NCBI GenBank assembly: GCA_017480395.1
Contig: JAFVAS010000316.1
Coordinates: 1 to 11,312 of the forward strand
Source: Oscillospiraceae bacterium
Lineage (GTDB): Bacteria > Bacillota > Clostridia > Oscillospirales > Oscillospiraceae
DNA: 11,312 nucleotides
Direction: 5' to 3'
The notes under the pieces were generated by a model. That model saw only the letters and a list, made by a program, of their open reading frames with translations. It did no database searches and was not told where the DNA came from. The position numbers and the translations under genes were made by a program. This document shows positions 1-6,771 of the stretch, in pieces; within the stretch, counting starts at the first letter, position 1; every line of letters begins with the position of its first letter.

Positions 1-319
1 ATTCCGTGACGCCCAGCCCATCCACGCGGGGCGTAGCGCCTGAAATCGCATCCGCGTCTACGGTGTTGGCAGAGCTGAAATAGATGACCAGCACTTTTTC
101 TTCCTCTTGCTCATTGGAAGGATCTGCCTGTTCGGTGGTGCTGTCGTCATTCATTTCAGAAGCGGGTTTGGTTGATGAATTCGTAATCTCCGGCTGCGTT
201 TCCTGCTCCGCAGATTGCGTATTTTCTTTTACAGAGGATTGCGCGCCAGTCTGCTTGCCGCATGCGGCAATGGAAAGGATCAACATGGCAGCAAGCAGAA
301 CAGAAATAATTTTTCTCAT
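1..319 (-). CDS. Flavodoxin-like lipoprotein, N-terminal part (runs off the window)
   Basis: The first 106 residues are visible; the C-terminus lies beyond base 1. Residues 1-19 form a lipoprotein signal peptide: positive MRK, a hydrophobic stretch, then IAAC with the lipid-modified Cys at residue 20. Residues 21-74 are a linker rich in Ser, Thr, Glu, Gln and Asn. From residue 75 the segment KVLVIYFSSANT matches the first beta strand and phosphate-binding loop of FMN flavodoxins of the YFSxTGNT type. The protein is therefore probably a membrane-tethered, extracytoplasmic flavodoxin-like redox protein; the loop departs from the canonical TGNT, so FMN binding is inferred. The ATG at 319 is preceded by GGGAG at a suitable distance. 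It begins 13 bases after the stop of the TetR gene, so the two are almost certainly co-transcribed and regulated by that repressor. Base composition is less GC-rich than the genes after 1240. Confidence 0.8.
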   Translation of the reverse strand, partial: MRKIISVLLAAMLILSIAACGKQTGAQSSVKENTQSAEQETQPEITNSSTKPASEMNDDSTTEQADPSNEQEEEKVLVIYFSSANTVDADAISGATPRVDGLGVTE

Positions 320-332
320 ATAGCTTGCTCCC

Positions 333-920
333 TTACGCTTTATACGCAGACAGCAGGGCACGAAGCGCCCCTGCGCTGTAACTTTTCATGATCTTGATCG
401 GGTCGGCTTTCCCATCGGTGATCGCCCAGACGGTGACCGCGCCGTAGTAGGTGGTTGCTACAGACTCTGCCAGAATTTCCACGGGAGTCTCTGAGCGCAG
501 CTCTCCGTGCTCCACGGCAGCGATCAGCGCCTCACGGATCACGCCGGTATCATAGCCGAGCTTATCCTTGCCCTGCGTATCCTCCGGATCCACGACGTTT
601 TTCAGCCACTGCTGGCAAATGTTCACGCCGGTATCCACGATGTAGCTTATGTATTCTGTCAGAAATGATGAAATCTGTTCGCAAACATCACCTGCTGATT
701 TCGCCTGTTCTTCCACAGCGACAAATTTATTGTGAGCGATCTCCGCGACCACATCTTCCTTGCGTTTGAAGTAGGTATAGAAGGATCCCTTTGCAACGCC
801 TGCTTCTGTGGCGATATCCTGTACTCCGACTGCCTCAAATCCCTTATCCTTAATCAGTTTTTCCGCTGCGGCAATGATCTTACGTCGTGTCTCCTGTGCG
901 GCGATCTGTCTCTTTCCCAT
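333..920 (-). CDS. TetR/AcrR-family transcriptional repressor
   Basis: A complete 195-residue protein, the usual size for the TetR family. Residues 8-55 are the DNA-binding domain: a first helix around TRRKIIAAAEKLI, then the helix-turn-helix with the family signature GVAKGSFYTYFKRKEDVV at about 41-58. The C-terminal two thirds is helical and would bind an inducer that cannot be predicted. The ATG at 920 follows AAGGAGGGG (926-934) at 5 bases. The gene is first in a unit with the flavodoxin-like lipoprotein, and its promoter is covered by a perfect inverted repeat (954-984), so autorepression of both genes is likely. The pairing of a TetR regulator with a flavodoxin suggests response to an electrophile, quinone or drug, but that is only context. 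Confidence 0.93.
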   Translation of the reverse strand: MGKRQIAAQETRRKIIAAAEKLIKDKGFEAVGVQDIATEAGVAKGSFYTYFKRKEDVVAEIAHNKFVAVEEQAKSAGDVCEQISSFLTEYISYIVDTGVNICQQWLKNVVDPEDTQGKDKLGYDTGVIREALIAAVEHGELRSETPVEILAESVATTYYGAVTVWAITDGKADPIKIMKSYSAGALRALLSAYKA

Positions 921-925
921 GAGAG

Positions 926-934
926 CCCCTCCTT
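926..934 (-). promoter_or_regulatory. Ribosome binding site of the TetR gene
   Basis: Reads AAGGAGGGG on the minus strand, 5 bases before the ATG at 920. A near-perfect Shine-Dalgarno sequence that fixes the start. Confidence 0.8.
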
Positions 935-942
935 ATTCAGTG

Positions 943-976
943 ATTATATCATAGCAGGTCATTGACTCAAGGTCAA
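943..976 (-). promoter_or_regulatory. Promoter of the TetR-flavodoxin unit
   Basis: On the minus strand TTGACC (971-976) is followed after exactly 17 bases by TATGAT (948-953), a good sigma-70/sigma-A promoter. An alternative pairing is TTGAGT with TATAAT (943-948) at 16 bases. In both cases the spacer and -35 box lie inside the inverted repeat at 954-984, so a bound repressor would block RNA polymerase. Confidence 0.72.
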
Positions 977-984
977 TGACCTGC
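954..984. promoter_or_regulatory. Palindromic operator, probable TetR binding site
   Basis: Perfect 13-base inverted repeat: GCAGGTCATTGAC (954-966), spacer TCAAG (967-971), GTCAATGACCTGC (972-984). Size, symmetry and position over the -35 and spacer of the repressor's own promoter are typical of TetR-family autoregulation. That this TetR protein is the ligand is inferred from adjacency. Confidence 0.8.
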
Positions 985-1032
985 TCGTAAATATTTTGTG
1001 TATTTTCAAAACGGGAAAAGCGTTGAGAAGAT

Positions 1033-1071
1033 AAACACCTCGAAAAACAATTATAAATTTGTGAGGTGTTT
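1033..1071. repeat. Hairpin-forming inverted repeat
   Basis: AAACACCTC (1033-1041) pairs perfectly with GAGGTGTTT (1063-1071). Inside the 21-base loop ACAA (1047-1050) can also pair with TTGT (1059-1062), leaving a one-sided bulge. Neither strand has a strong T-run after the stem, so it could be a weak terminator, a second barrier after the 1129-1157 hairpin, or a protein site. Confidence 0.5.
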
Positions 1072-1123
1072 CTATCCGCTCTCCATCGGTTTATCTCATT
1101 GGATCTTTATAATTATCACGATA

Positions 1124-1157
1124 CAAAAACACCACAGACCAATTTGATCTGTGGTGT
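1124..1157 (-). terminator. Rho-independent terminator of the 7314-1241 minus-strand unit
   Basis: ACACCACAGA (1129-1138) pairs with TCTGTGGTGT (1148-1157) around a 9-base loop, a perfect 10-bp stem. Read on the minus strand, the stem is followed at once by TTTTTG, the layout of an intrinsic terminator. It lies about 85 bases after the stop codon of the C39-like gene and is the first terminator seen after the DUF2284 gene. Confidence 0.8.
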
Positions 1158-1240
1158 CTTTGCCCTTGTTCCGTAACGGTATCGCCCTTAAGTCCACTTT
1201 TTGTCCCTTTGAACGATACCACTTGGAATCACGGCGTTTT

Positions 1241-1837
1241 TTATTTGATTAGAATCATTCCGCCCTTGCGGGCAAAGCCGGTGTCCCAGAGGCGGCCCAG
1301 CTCCAGCCAGAGCTCCTTGCCGTAGGAGGTGACCCGAACCCGAAAGCCCTGCTCCCCCTCCTCATAGCCGGTGAGCAAAAACCAATGCCAGGTGTAGTCG
1401 TCCAGCTCCTTGTCCCGGTTGCGCAGCATCAGGAACGGGATGGGCATCCCTGCGCCGATCTGCCGCCGGATGACCTCCCGGGCCTCCGCCTCGGCGTTCT
1501 CCCCGTCAAAGGGCGTCAGCGTCAGCGCCGTCTCCCCCACCTCCTGCAGGTAGGCACCGAACCCGGCGGTGAACAGCTCCAGCCGGTCGATCCCGTGCCA
1601 GGTGGGGTGGAGGTGGGGCTTCATGCGCTTCACAAAGGCCTCGTAGTCTGGCCCCGTCATCTCCGGCGCGGCCTCCGGGCAGAGGTGCGTTTTCCCGTGG
1701 AAGAGGGCCAGGCAGACGCAGCAGTCGCAGGCGGTGATGGCGGCGCACCCGCCGAAGCGGAGCACGATGTCATGAAACTGATCCTGGTCTCCGCCGGGAT
1801 GGCCGTCCACCTGGAAATAGGGCAGCTCCTGTCTCAA
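1241..1837 (-). CDS. Papain/C39-like conserved hypothetical protein
   Basis: A complete 198-residue protein without signal peptide or membrane helix. It starts with TTG at 1837, supported by AGGAGGG (1846-1852) at 8 bases and no better start nearby. Residues about 28-45 contain FGGCAAITACDCC, a Cys at the head of a helix as in papain-like C39-family proteins. Near residues 148-158 YTWHWFLLTGY supplies the His-bearing strand of that fold, and the last part (SYGKELWLELGRLWDTGF) resembles its closing strands. A Cys-His active centre is therefore plausible but not proven; the Cys-rich CDCC could instead bind metal. I do not recognise a named family with certainty. It begins 23 bases after the TIR/beta-propeller gene, so the two are probably co-transcribed. 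It might process, modify or be activated by that protein, but no function can be assigned. Confidence 0.72.
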   Translation of the reverse strand: MRQELPYFQVDGHPGGDQDQFHDIVLRFGGCAAITACDCCVCLALFHGKTHLCPEAAPEMTGPDYEAFVKRMKPHLHPTWHGIDRLELFTAGFGAYLQEVGETALTLTPFDGENAEAEAREVIRRQIGAGMPIPFLMLRNRDKELDDYTWHWFLLTGYEEGEQGFRVRVTSYGKELWLELGRLWDTGFARKGGMILIK

Positions 1838-1845
1838 TATAAAAA

Positions 1846-1852
1846 CCCTCCT
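1846..1852 (-). promoter_or_regulatory. Ribosome binding site that selects a TTG start
   Basis: AGGAGGG on the minus strand, 8 bases before the TTG at 1837. It is the reason for choosing this uncommon start codon for the C39-like gene. Confidence 0.7.
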
Positions 1853-4271
1853 GTTCCCGGTCAGTCCAGTCCATACTGGGCCAACTGATGTTCGTTCAGA
1901 GCGGCGTTGGCCAGGGCGGCCTCCCCCATCTTCACCATCTCCTCAACGGAGTAGGGGGTGTAGCAGCCGAAGGTGTAGGTTCCGCTCTCGTACTGATAGC
2001 TGAGGATGAGCCCCGCGTCATAGCCCAGGCTGTTTCCGGCGTAACCGGCCAACTCCCAGCTGTCCAGGTCGATCCAGCAAAGGAAACTGCCCCAGAGCAG
2101 CATCAGCCGGTCCGGGAGGAACTCCCACATCGGATCTCTGTATCCCCTGGTGCCGAACAGGGCTGTCTCCCCCAGGGGGTTGCCATCCAGGTCAAACCGA
2201 TAGAGCACCCCGTCGGAGCCCAGAATCAGCAAGGTCTCCCCGTCCGGGGTGAAGGACATCCCCTTCACCTGGCCCGAAATCACGTCGATTTCACCCCGCC
2301 GGGTGCCGTCGCCGCCGCAGAGGGCGACGCCCGATCCGTCACAGTAGGCCAGCAGAGCGCCGTCCCCGCTCCAGGCGGAGATGGTATCGTCCTGAATCAG
2401 CCCCTCCAGCTCCACGCTCCCCCCGGTGGCCGGGTCGAAGAGGAAGGGGATGCCGTCCCCGTTGAGCAGGAAGCGCTGCCCGCCGCAGGAGACGCAGGCG
2501 GAGAAGCCGGCGCTGACCGAGAGGTCGAGGGGGATCGTCTCCACCTCCCCGGTGGCCACGTCGCAGGAGACAAGCGCACGATCGTCGTAATCCTCAAGCA
2601 GGCGGGCGGCGCGATAGACCTTCCCCTGCCAGAGCCAGCCCTCCCCGTACCAGTGGTACCCCTCCGGGAGGGGCATCGCAACGGTCTCCACGCTGCAGTC
2701 CTCGGGGGAGATGGCATAGAGCTCCAGATCGTTCGCCCACCGATCATAGCAGTAGATCTTCCCATCCTCGGAGAGGCCCAGGCTGGTGGCCATCTCCGTC
2801 CATTCGTTCAGGTCGATGGTGCCGGTCTGCCGCCGCTCCTCCAGGTCGAAGACGAAAAGAACGTCCTCATAGCTCTGTATGGTCAGCGTCTTCTCCCCCA
2901 GGTAGGCGTACTGATAGATATTGTCCAGGCTCTGGGCGTCCGCAAAGGGCGCAAAGTTCTCGTCCGCGACCAACCGATAGCGCAGAATGGTGTCGGAGCT
3001 GTACTGGCAGACGTAGGCCCCGTGGATGACCTTTGCCTCCACCAGATTGTCCACAAAGGTGTCCGACAGGCTGCATCCCCCCGCCTCAAAGTCAAAGAAG
3101 CCCATCTTCCCGCTCCGGGTGATGACGGTGAGGGAGTCGTCCCCCTCATTCCAGTAGGCGCGGACGATGGCGGTGTCGGTCTCCGCCCGGGACAGGATCT
3201 CCCCGGTCTCCCCGTCCAGACGCAGGCAGACATTGCCTCCCACGCACACCACGCCCCACTCCCCGCAGGGGAGCACCCGGTCAAAATAGGTGGTCAGGAA
3301 GAAGGTTCCGTCGGTGTGCCAGTGCTCCTCCCCCTCCGGGGAGAGGCTGTACACCGTGAAGGGGTTCTCCCGCAGGAAGGAATAGCCGTAGCCAAACCAG
3401 TCCTCGCTGATCTCGTCCCGCGCCTCTTCGCCGCCGAAGAGCAGGATGCCGCCGTCGCTCTGAAGGCACAGATCGTCGAGCCAGCCGAAGCGCCGCGCCA
3501 GCATCACAGCGCTGCCCTGCTCCAGATCGATCACCACCGGGACATAATACGCATTGTCCCAGCTCTCATAGTACCGGCACCAGGCGACAAAGCGGCTGCC
3601 CACCTGCCCGTCGTGATCCGGGAAGCCCAGGCGGAACACGGGATCCTGCTCCTGCTGCTCCGGGGTGAGGGCCAGGGGGATGGTCTGCAAAATGTCGCCG
3701 GTCCGCACGTCGATGAGGGAAAAATCCCCCGTCTCGGAGTTGACGTAGAGCAGCTGCTCCTCCCCCTCGGCCAGCATCAGGTCGGAGGCGCTGCCCCCGA
3801 TGGCGTTGACCCAGAGCAGGCTGTTGTCCTCCAGGTCATAGCAGTAGGTGTTGACCGGGTAGTTGATGAGCAGATAGCGATCCTGGGCCAACTTGACGGC
3901 ATTGGGCTTGTCGCTCAAGCTGGGCCGGAAGGCGGCGAGACGATGATAGCTCGCCGTGTCCCACACCGTGACCTGCCCCAGATTGTCCAGGGCAATCAGG
4001 CGATCCCCCTCGCTGTCCAGCAGGTAGTCGCTCACCGTCCCCTCCAGGGTGAAGGTGCCGACGGCGGCGATCTCCTCATCGCTCTGATAGGCCCCCAGCG
4101 CCTCAACCATCGCCAGCTCCGCCTGGGGAATGACCGGGCGATCCTGCGCCCCGCTGGGCAGGGCGCCCAGGGCCAGCCGGATGGCCAGCAGGCGGTCCCC
4201 CGCCTCCAGCGCCTTCCGGGACTCGGCGGCCAGATATTCCGACTGGTTGCGCAGGGACTGGTCCAGGCTTG

Positions 4272-4334
4272 CCTCCAGCTGGGCATTGGTGTCCTCCAGC
4301 TGGGCGTTGGTATCCTCCAGCATGGCGTGGGTCT
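4272..4334. repeat. Three tandem 21-base units within the coiled-coil coding region
   Basis: Units of 21 bases begin at 4272, 4293 and 4314, each starting CCTCCAGC; the first two differ at very few bases. They encode the heptads LEDTNAQ, LEDTNAQ and LEETHAM of the coiled coil behind the membrane helix. Gain or loss of a unit would keep frame and heptad phase. Confidence 0.7.
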
Positions 4335-4830
4335 CCTCCAGCTGACGATAGCTCTCCCGAATCGTAACGCTGGTGCGGACAAAATAGGCACCAAAGGCCA
4401 GGGACGCCGCCAGACACAGCCCCAGCACCCCCACGGTGCGCCGCATCTGATACTGCCGCTGCCGCTGGCGCAGCTCGTCATAGCCGCAGCCCAGCAGCGC
4501 GGAGGCCAGCCGGGGCAGCTCCTCCTGCCGGGCGGTGCGGAATTTGCCCCGGTAGTCGCAGGAGAGGGGCTCCACCGCGACCCGGCGCGTCTCGCCGGTG
4601 GCCGGGTCGGTCTGTTCATCGTAGAGCAGGATCTCCGGAATGATCTCCGGCGGCTCCCCCTCCGCCAGAACCGTCAGCACCTGTTTGCGGGTGTGGGTTT
4701 TGAGGAAGGTCTCGATCTCCCGCTGCACCCAGGTGGACTCCCGGGTTCTGGGGGAACAGATGACGATGAGGTAGTCCGCGTTCTCCAGCGCCTGGGTGAT
4801 GTTGTCGTTCAGATCACTGGTGATGGGCAG

Positions 4831-4833
4831 CTA
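4831..4833 (-). other. In-frame TAG stop codon inside the TIR domain
   Basis: The minus-strand codon is TAG at residue 55, in the context FRDKE-stop-LPITSD. The same reading frame continues uninterrupted for 56 codons upstream (to GTG 5001) and about 990 downstream with obvious family motifs on both sides, so this is a single substitution and not a frameshift. A G in place of the T of TAG would restore Glu. Confidence 0.9.
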
Positions 4834-5036
4834 CTCCTTGTCCCGGAAGATGCGCTCGATCTTCCCCATGCCGGTCTTCTTCCGAATGGCGGCGGGAACA
4901 TGAAAATGCTCCAGCCGGTGCTGCACCTCGGAGGCGACGCGGCTGTCCACCTCCGCGTGGCGGTAGGAGATAAAGGCATTGTAATGGACGCTCACGCTCA
5001 CACCTCCCGTGTGAAAGTCATTGTGGAGCCATGCGG

Positions 5037-6761
5037 TCAGTGCGCGGCCAACTGAACCGCCGCCCGGGCGGCGCTGGCGGCGTCGGCGGTGTAGGCGTCG
5101 GCCCCGATCTCATCGCAGAAGCCCTGGGTGATGGGGGCTCCGCCCACCAGAATCTTCACCCGCTCCCGGATGCCCGCCGCCTCGGCCAGCTCCACCACCC
5201 GGCGCATCTCCTGCATGGTGGTGGTGAGCAGGGCGGAGCAGGCGATGACGTCGCACCCGTGCTCCGCGGCGGTGTGGACAAAGGTCTCGGCGGAGACGTC
5301 CACCCCCAGATCGATGACCTCCAGGCCGTTGCCCTCCATCATGATCTTGACCAAGTTCTTGCCGATGTCGTGCATATCCCCCCGGACGGTGCCGATGCAC
5401 ACCCGGCCGGTATTTCCGGCGGCATCCCCCACCAGGCGGGGCTTCAGCAGCTCCGTGGCGGCGGTCATGCAGCGGGCGGCCAGCAGCATTTCGGGCACAA
5501 AGACCCGGTTGGCGGAGAAATCCTCGCCCAGGCGCACCATCCCCTCCACCAGGCCGTCGGACAGGATGCGCTGGGCATCCTCTCCGGCCTCCAGGGCCTG
5601 CTGGCAGAGGCTGAGCACCCGCTTTTTCTGCCCCTTTTGCAGGGCGGCGGCGATGCGGGGCAGCAGGTCGGCCTCCCCCGCTTCTCCCTGCACATTTACG
5701 CCCTGGGCCGCCTCCCGCCTGGGCGCGGTGCGCCGGGCCGGATGGGCCGGCCGGAAGGAGGGCATGTGGAGGATGGCGTTATAGGCCTCGATCTCGCTGT
5801 CGATGATGGGATCCACATGGGGGAAAACCGTCCCCGGCGCGCCATAGGTGATGCAGGGGATATAGTGTCCCCCGGGGCAGTTGCGCTCCAGGGTTCGGCG
5901 CACATAGGCGCGCACCTCCCCCTCATCGGCGTCCCTGCGGTCGATGGCCGCGCCGATGCCCCCCATCAGGGCCATGCGGCCCTGCAGCTTCGCCTGGAGG
6001 GCGGGGATGTCGTTCTCCGGCAGCACGCCCTGCCAGCACTGGATCCCGATCTCGGCCATGTCCTCCACGATGGGGACGAGATAGGAGTCGGCGTGATGGA
6101 TGGCGATCACCCCCTGCTCCCGGAGGTAGCCGTAGAACTTGCGGTAGGGCTCCTTGAAGAACTCCCGCCACATCTCCGCCTTCATAAACAGCGCGTCCTT
6201 GGTGCCCCAGTCGTCGTGGGACAGGATGGCGTCCGGGTGGAGGTTCTCCACCACCAGCCTGGCATAGGTCAGGCGGTAGTCCAGAATGACGTCAATCAGC
6301 TCGTGCATCTCGGCGGGATGCTCATAGAAATTGGTCAGGGTGTCCTCAAAGCCCATGAGAAAATGGCACTGCTCAAAGATTCCGGTGCCCATCAGCACGG
6401 TGGACAGATATCCCTGCGCGTGATAGCGCTCCGCCTGCTCCCGCGCCCGGGCCCAGTGATCCGGGTCGGAGCAGTTGGCCACCAGGTCGGGGACATGGAC
6501 ATACTCCCGCCACCGGGTGATATCGGGCAGCACCTTGTTCTCCTCGGTGATGTGGGGCATCGCGCCGGGGGCGTCCTCGGGAAAGAGGATGGTGGTGCCC
6601 CAGCGGTCAATGCTGGTGCCGCCCCGCACCCGGTTGCCCCGGAGGTAGGCGTCCATCGGGTTGTCGAAGACGATGCGCAGCGCCTCATACTGCTTCAGCT
6701 GGCGCTCCGGCGCCCCGTCGGGCTTCAAATTCTCCAGAAATAGCTCTCTTGGCGTCATCAT
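5037..6761 (-). CDS. URO-D-type methyltransferase fused to a corrinoid-binding domain
   Basis: About 574 residues. The N-terminal ~345 residues are of the uroporphyrinogen-decarboxylase superfamily that includes the MtaA/MtbA methyltransferases (MTPRELFLENL start; LSHDDWGTKDALFM; AIHHADSYL; TYGAPGTVFP near the end). A Pro/Arg/Ala-rich linker (about 345-365) leads to a complete corrinoid-protein module: helical cap (about 370-445), then DMHDIGKNL at about 460-468 supplying the cobalt-ligating His, a SALLTTTMQEM segment near 510 and ILVGGAPIT near 540. Such parts are usually separate proteins. The fusion should take a methyl group from an unknown donor to Co(I), or pass one from the corrinoid to an acceptor, in the cytoplasm. 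It is not a heme-pathway HemE. I place the start at ATG 6761 because GAGG (6770-6773) sits 8 bases before it; a GTG at 6770 is also open. It begins 10 bases after the DUF2284 gene, in one operon. Confidence 0.9.
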   Translation of the reverse strand: MMTPRELFLENLKPDGAPERQLKQYEALRIVFDNPMDAYLRGNRVRGGTSIDRWGTTILFPEDAPGAMPHITEENKVLPDITRWREYVHVPDLVANCSDPDHWARAREQAERYHAQGYLSTVLMGTGIFEQCHFLMGFEDTLTNFYEHPAEMHELIDVILDYRLTYARLVVENLHPDAILSHDDWGTKDALFMKAEMWREFFKEPYRKFYGYLREQGVIAIHHADSYLVPIVEDMAEIGIQCWQGVLPENDIPALQAKLQGRMALMGGIGAAIDRRDADEGEVRAYVRRTLERNCPGGHYIPCITYGAPGTVFPHVDPIIDSEIEAYNAILHMPSFRPAHPARRTAPRREAAQGVNVQGEAGEADLLPRIAAALQKGQKKRVLSLCQQALEAGEDAQRILSDGLVEGMVRLGEDFSANRVFVPEMLLAARCMTAATELLKPRLVGDAAGNTGRVCIGTVRGDMHDIGKNLVKIMMEGNGLEVIDLGVDVSAETFVHTAAEHGCDVIACSALLTTTMQEMRRVVELAEAAGIRERVKILVGGAPITQGFCDEIGADAYTADAASAARAAVQLAAH

Positions 6762-6771
6762 AACGGCCACC

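Larger units (their letters stand above)
985..1240. other. Gene-free stretch with several inverted repeats
   Basis: No convincing coding region is seen on either strand; the open frames are short and lack ribosome sites. The stretch is AT-richer than the DNA to its right. It holds a hairpin at 1033-1071, a terminator hairpin at 1129-1157 and a 7-base inverted repeat GGTATCG / CGATACC at 1178-1184 and 1214-1220. It separates the lower-GC TetR unit from the GC-rich genes and may contain a boundary of acquired DNA, but no transposase, integrase or duplicated att site is visible. Confidence 0.55.
1861..4995 (-). pseudogene. TIR-domain / membrane / coiled-coil / beta-propeller protein, interrupted by TAG
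   Basis: Read through, this encodes 1044 residues. The GTG start at 4995 follows GGGAGG at 7 bases. Residues 1-130 are a TIR domain: YNAFISYRH near the start, IFRDKE-x-LPITSDL around 49-62, LIVICSPRT at 76-84 and STWVQREI at 87-94, where Glu93 aligns with the catalytic Glu of NAD-cleaving TIR domains. Codon 55 (4831-4833) is TAG; the family normally has Glu there, so GAG to TAG is the simplest explanation. Residues about 187-206 are one membrane helix, 214-254 a heptad coiled coil with LEDTNAQ repeated, and about 310-1010 a WD-like beta-propeller with repeated short strands. The open part after the stop (GTG at 4728, 955 residues) keeps the membrane helix and propeller but loses most of the TIR domain; GGGAG lies 9 bases before that GTG. 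Full length would be a membrane-bound TIR protein with a large sensor or scaffold domain. Whether it is truly dead is unresolved. Confidence 0.85.

Noticed and set aside
84..323. Plus-strand 79-codon open frame
   Set aside because: Lies opposite the lipoprotein signal peptide and linker; the Ser/Cys-rich product is a shadow of that gene.
985..1240. CRISPR array or att duplication in the gene-free stretch
   Set aside because: The repeats are inverted pairs of different sequences, not evenly spaced direct repeats, and no cas or integrase gene is present.
4831..4833. TAG read as pyrrolysine, given the neighbouring methyltransferase genes
   Set aside because: Pyrrolysine is known in the methylamine methyltransferases MtmB, MtbB and MttB, none of which is here. 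The site is a family Glu in a TIR domain, and no pylT or pyl gene is seen.
1888..5055. Very long open frame on the plus strand (1055 codons) opposite the TIR/propeller gene
   Set aside because: It has no recognisable motif, is rich in Gly, Ala, Val, Leu and Pro, and lies in an antisense frame that GC-rich codon bias keeps free of stops. The minus strand carries clear TIR, membrane and propeller features.
5031..6743. Long plus-strand open frame opposite the methyltransferase fusion
   Set aside because: Low-complexity shadow of a GC-rich gene; the minus strand encodes conserved URO-D and corrinoid motifs.
5037..6761. HemE uroporphyrinogen decarboxylase of heme synthesis
   Set aside because: The C-terminal corrinoid-binding module with DMHDIG and the divergent corrinoid activator show a methyltransferase of the same superfamily.
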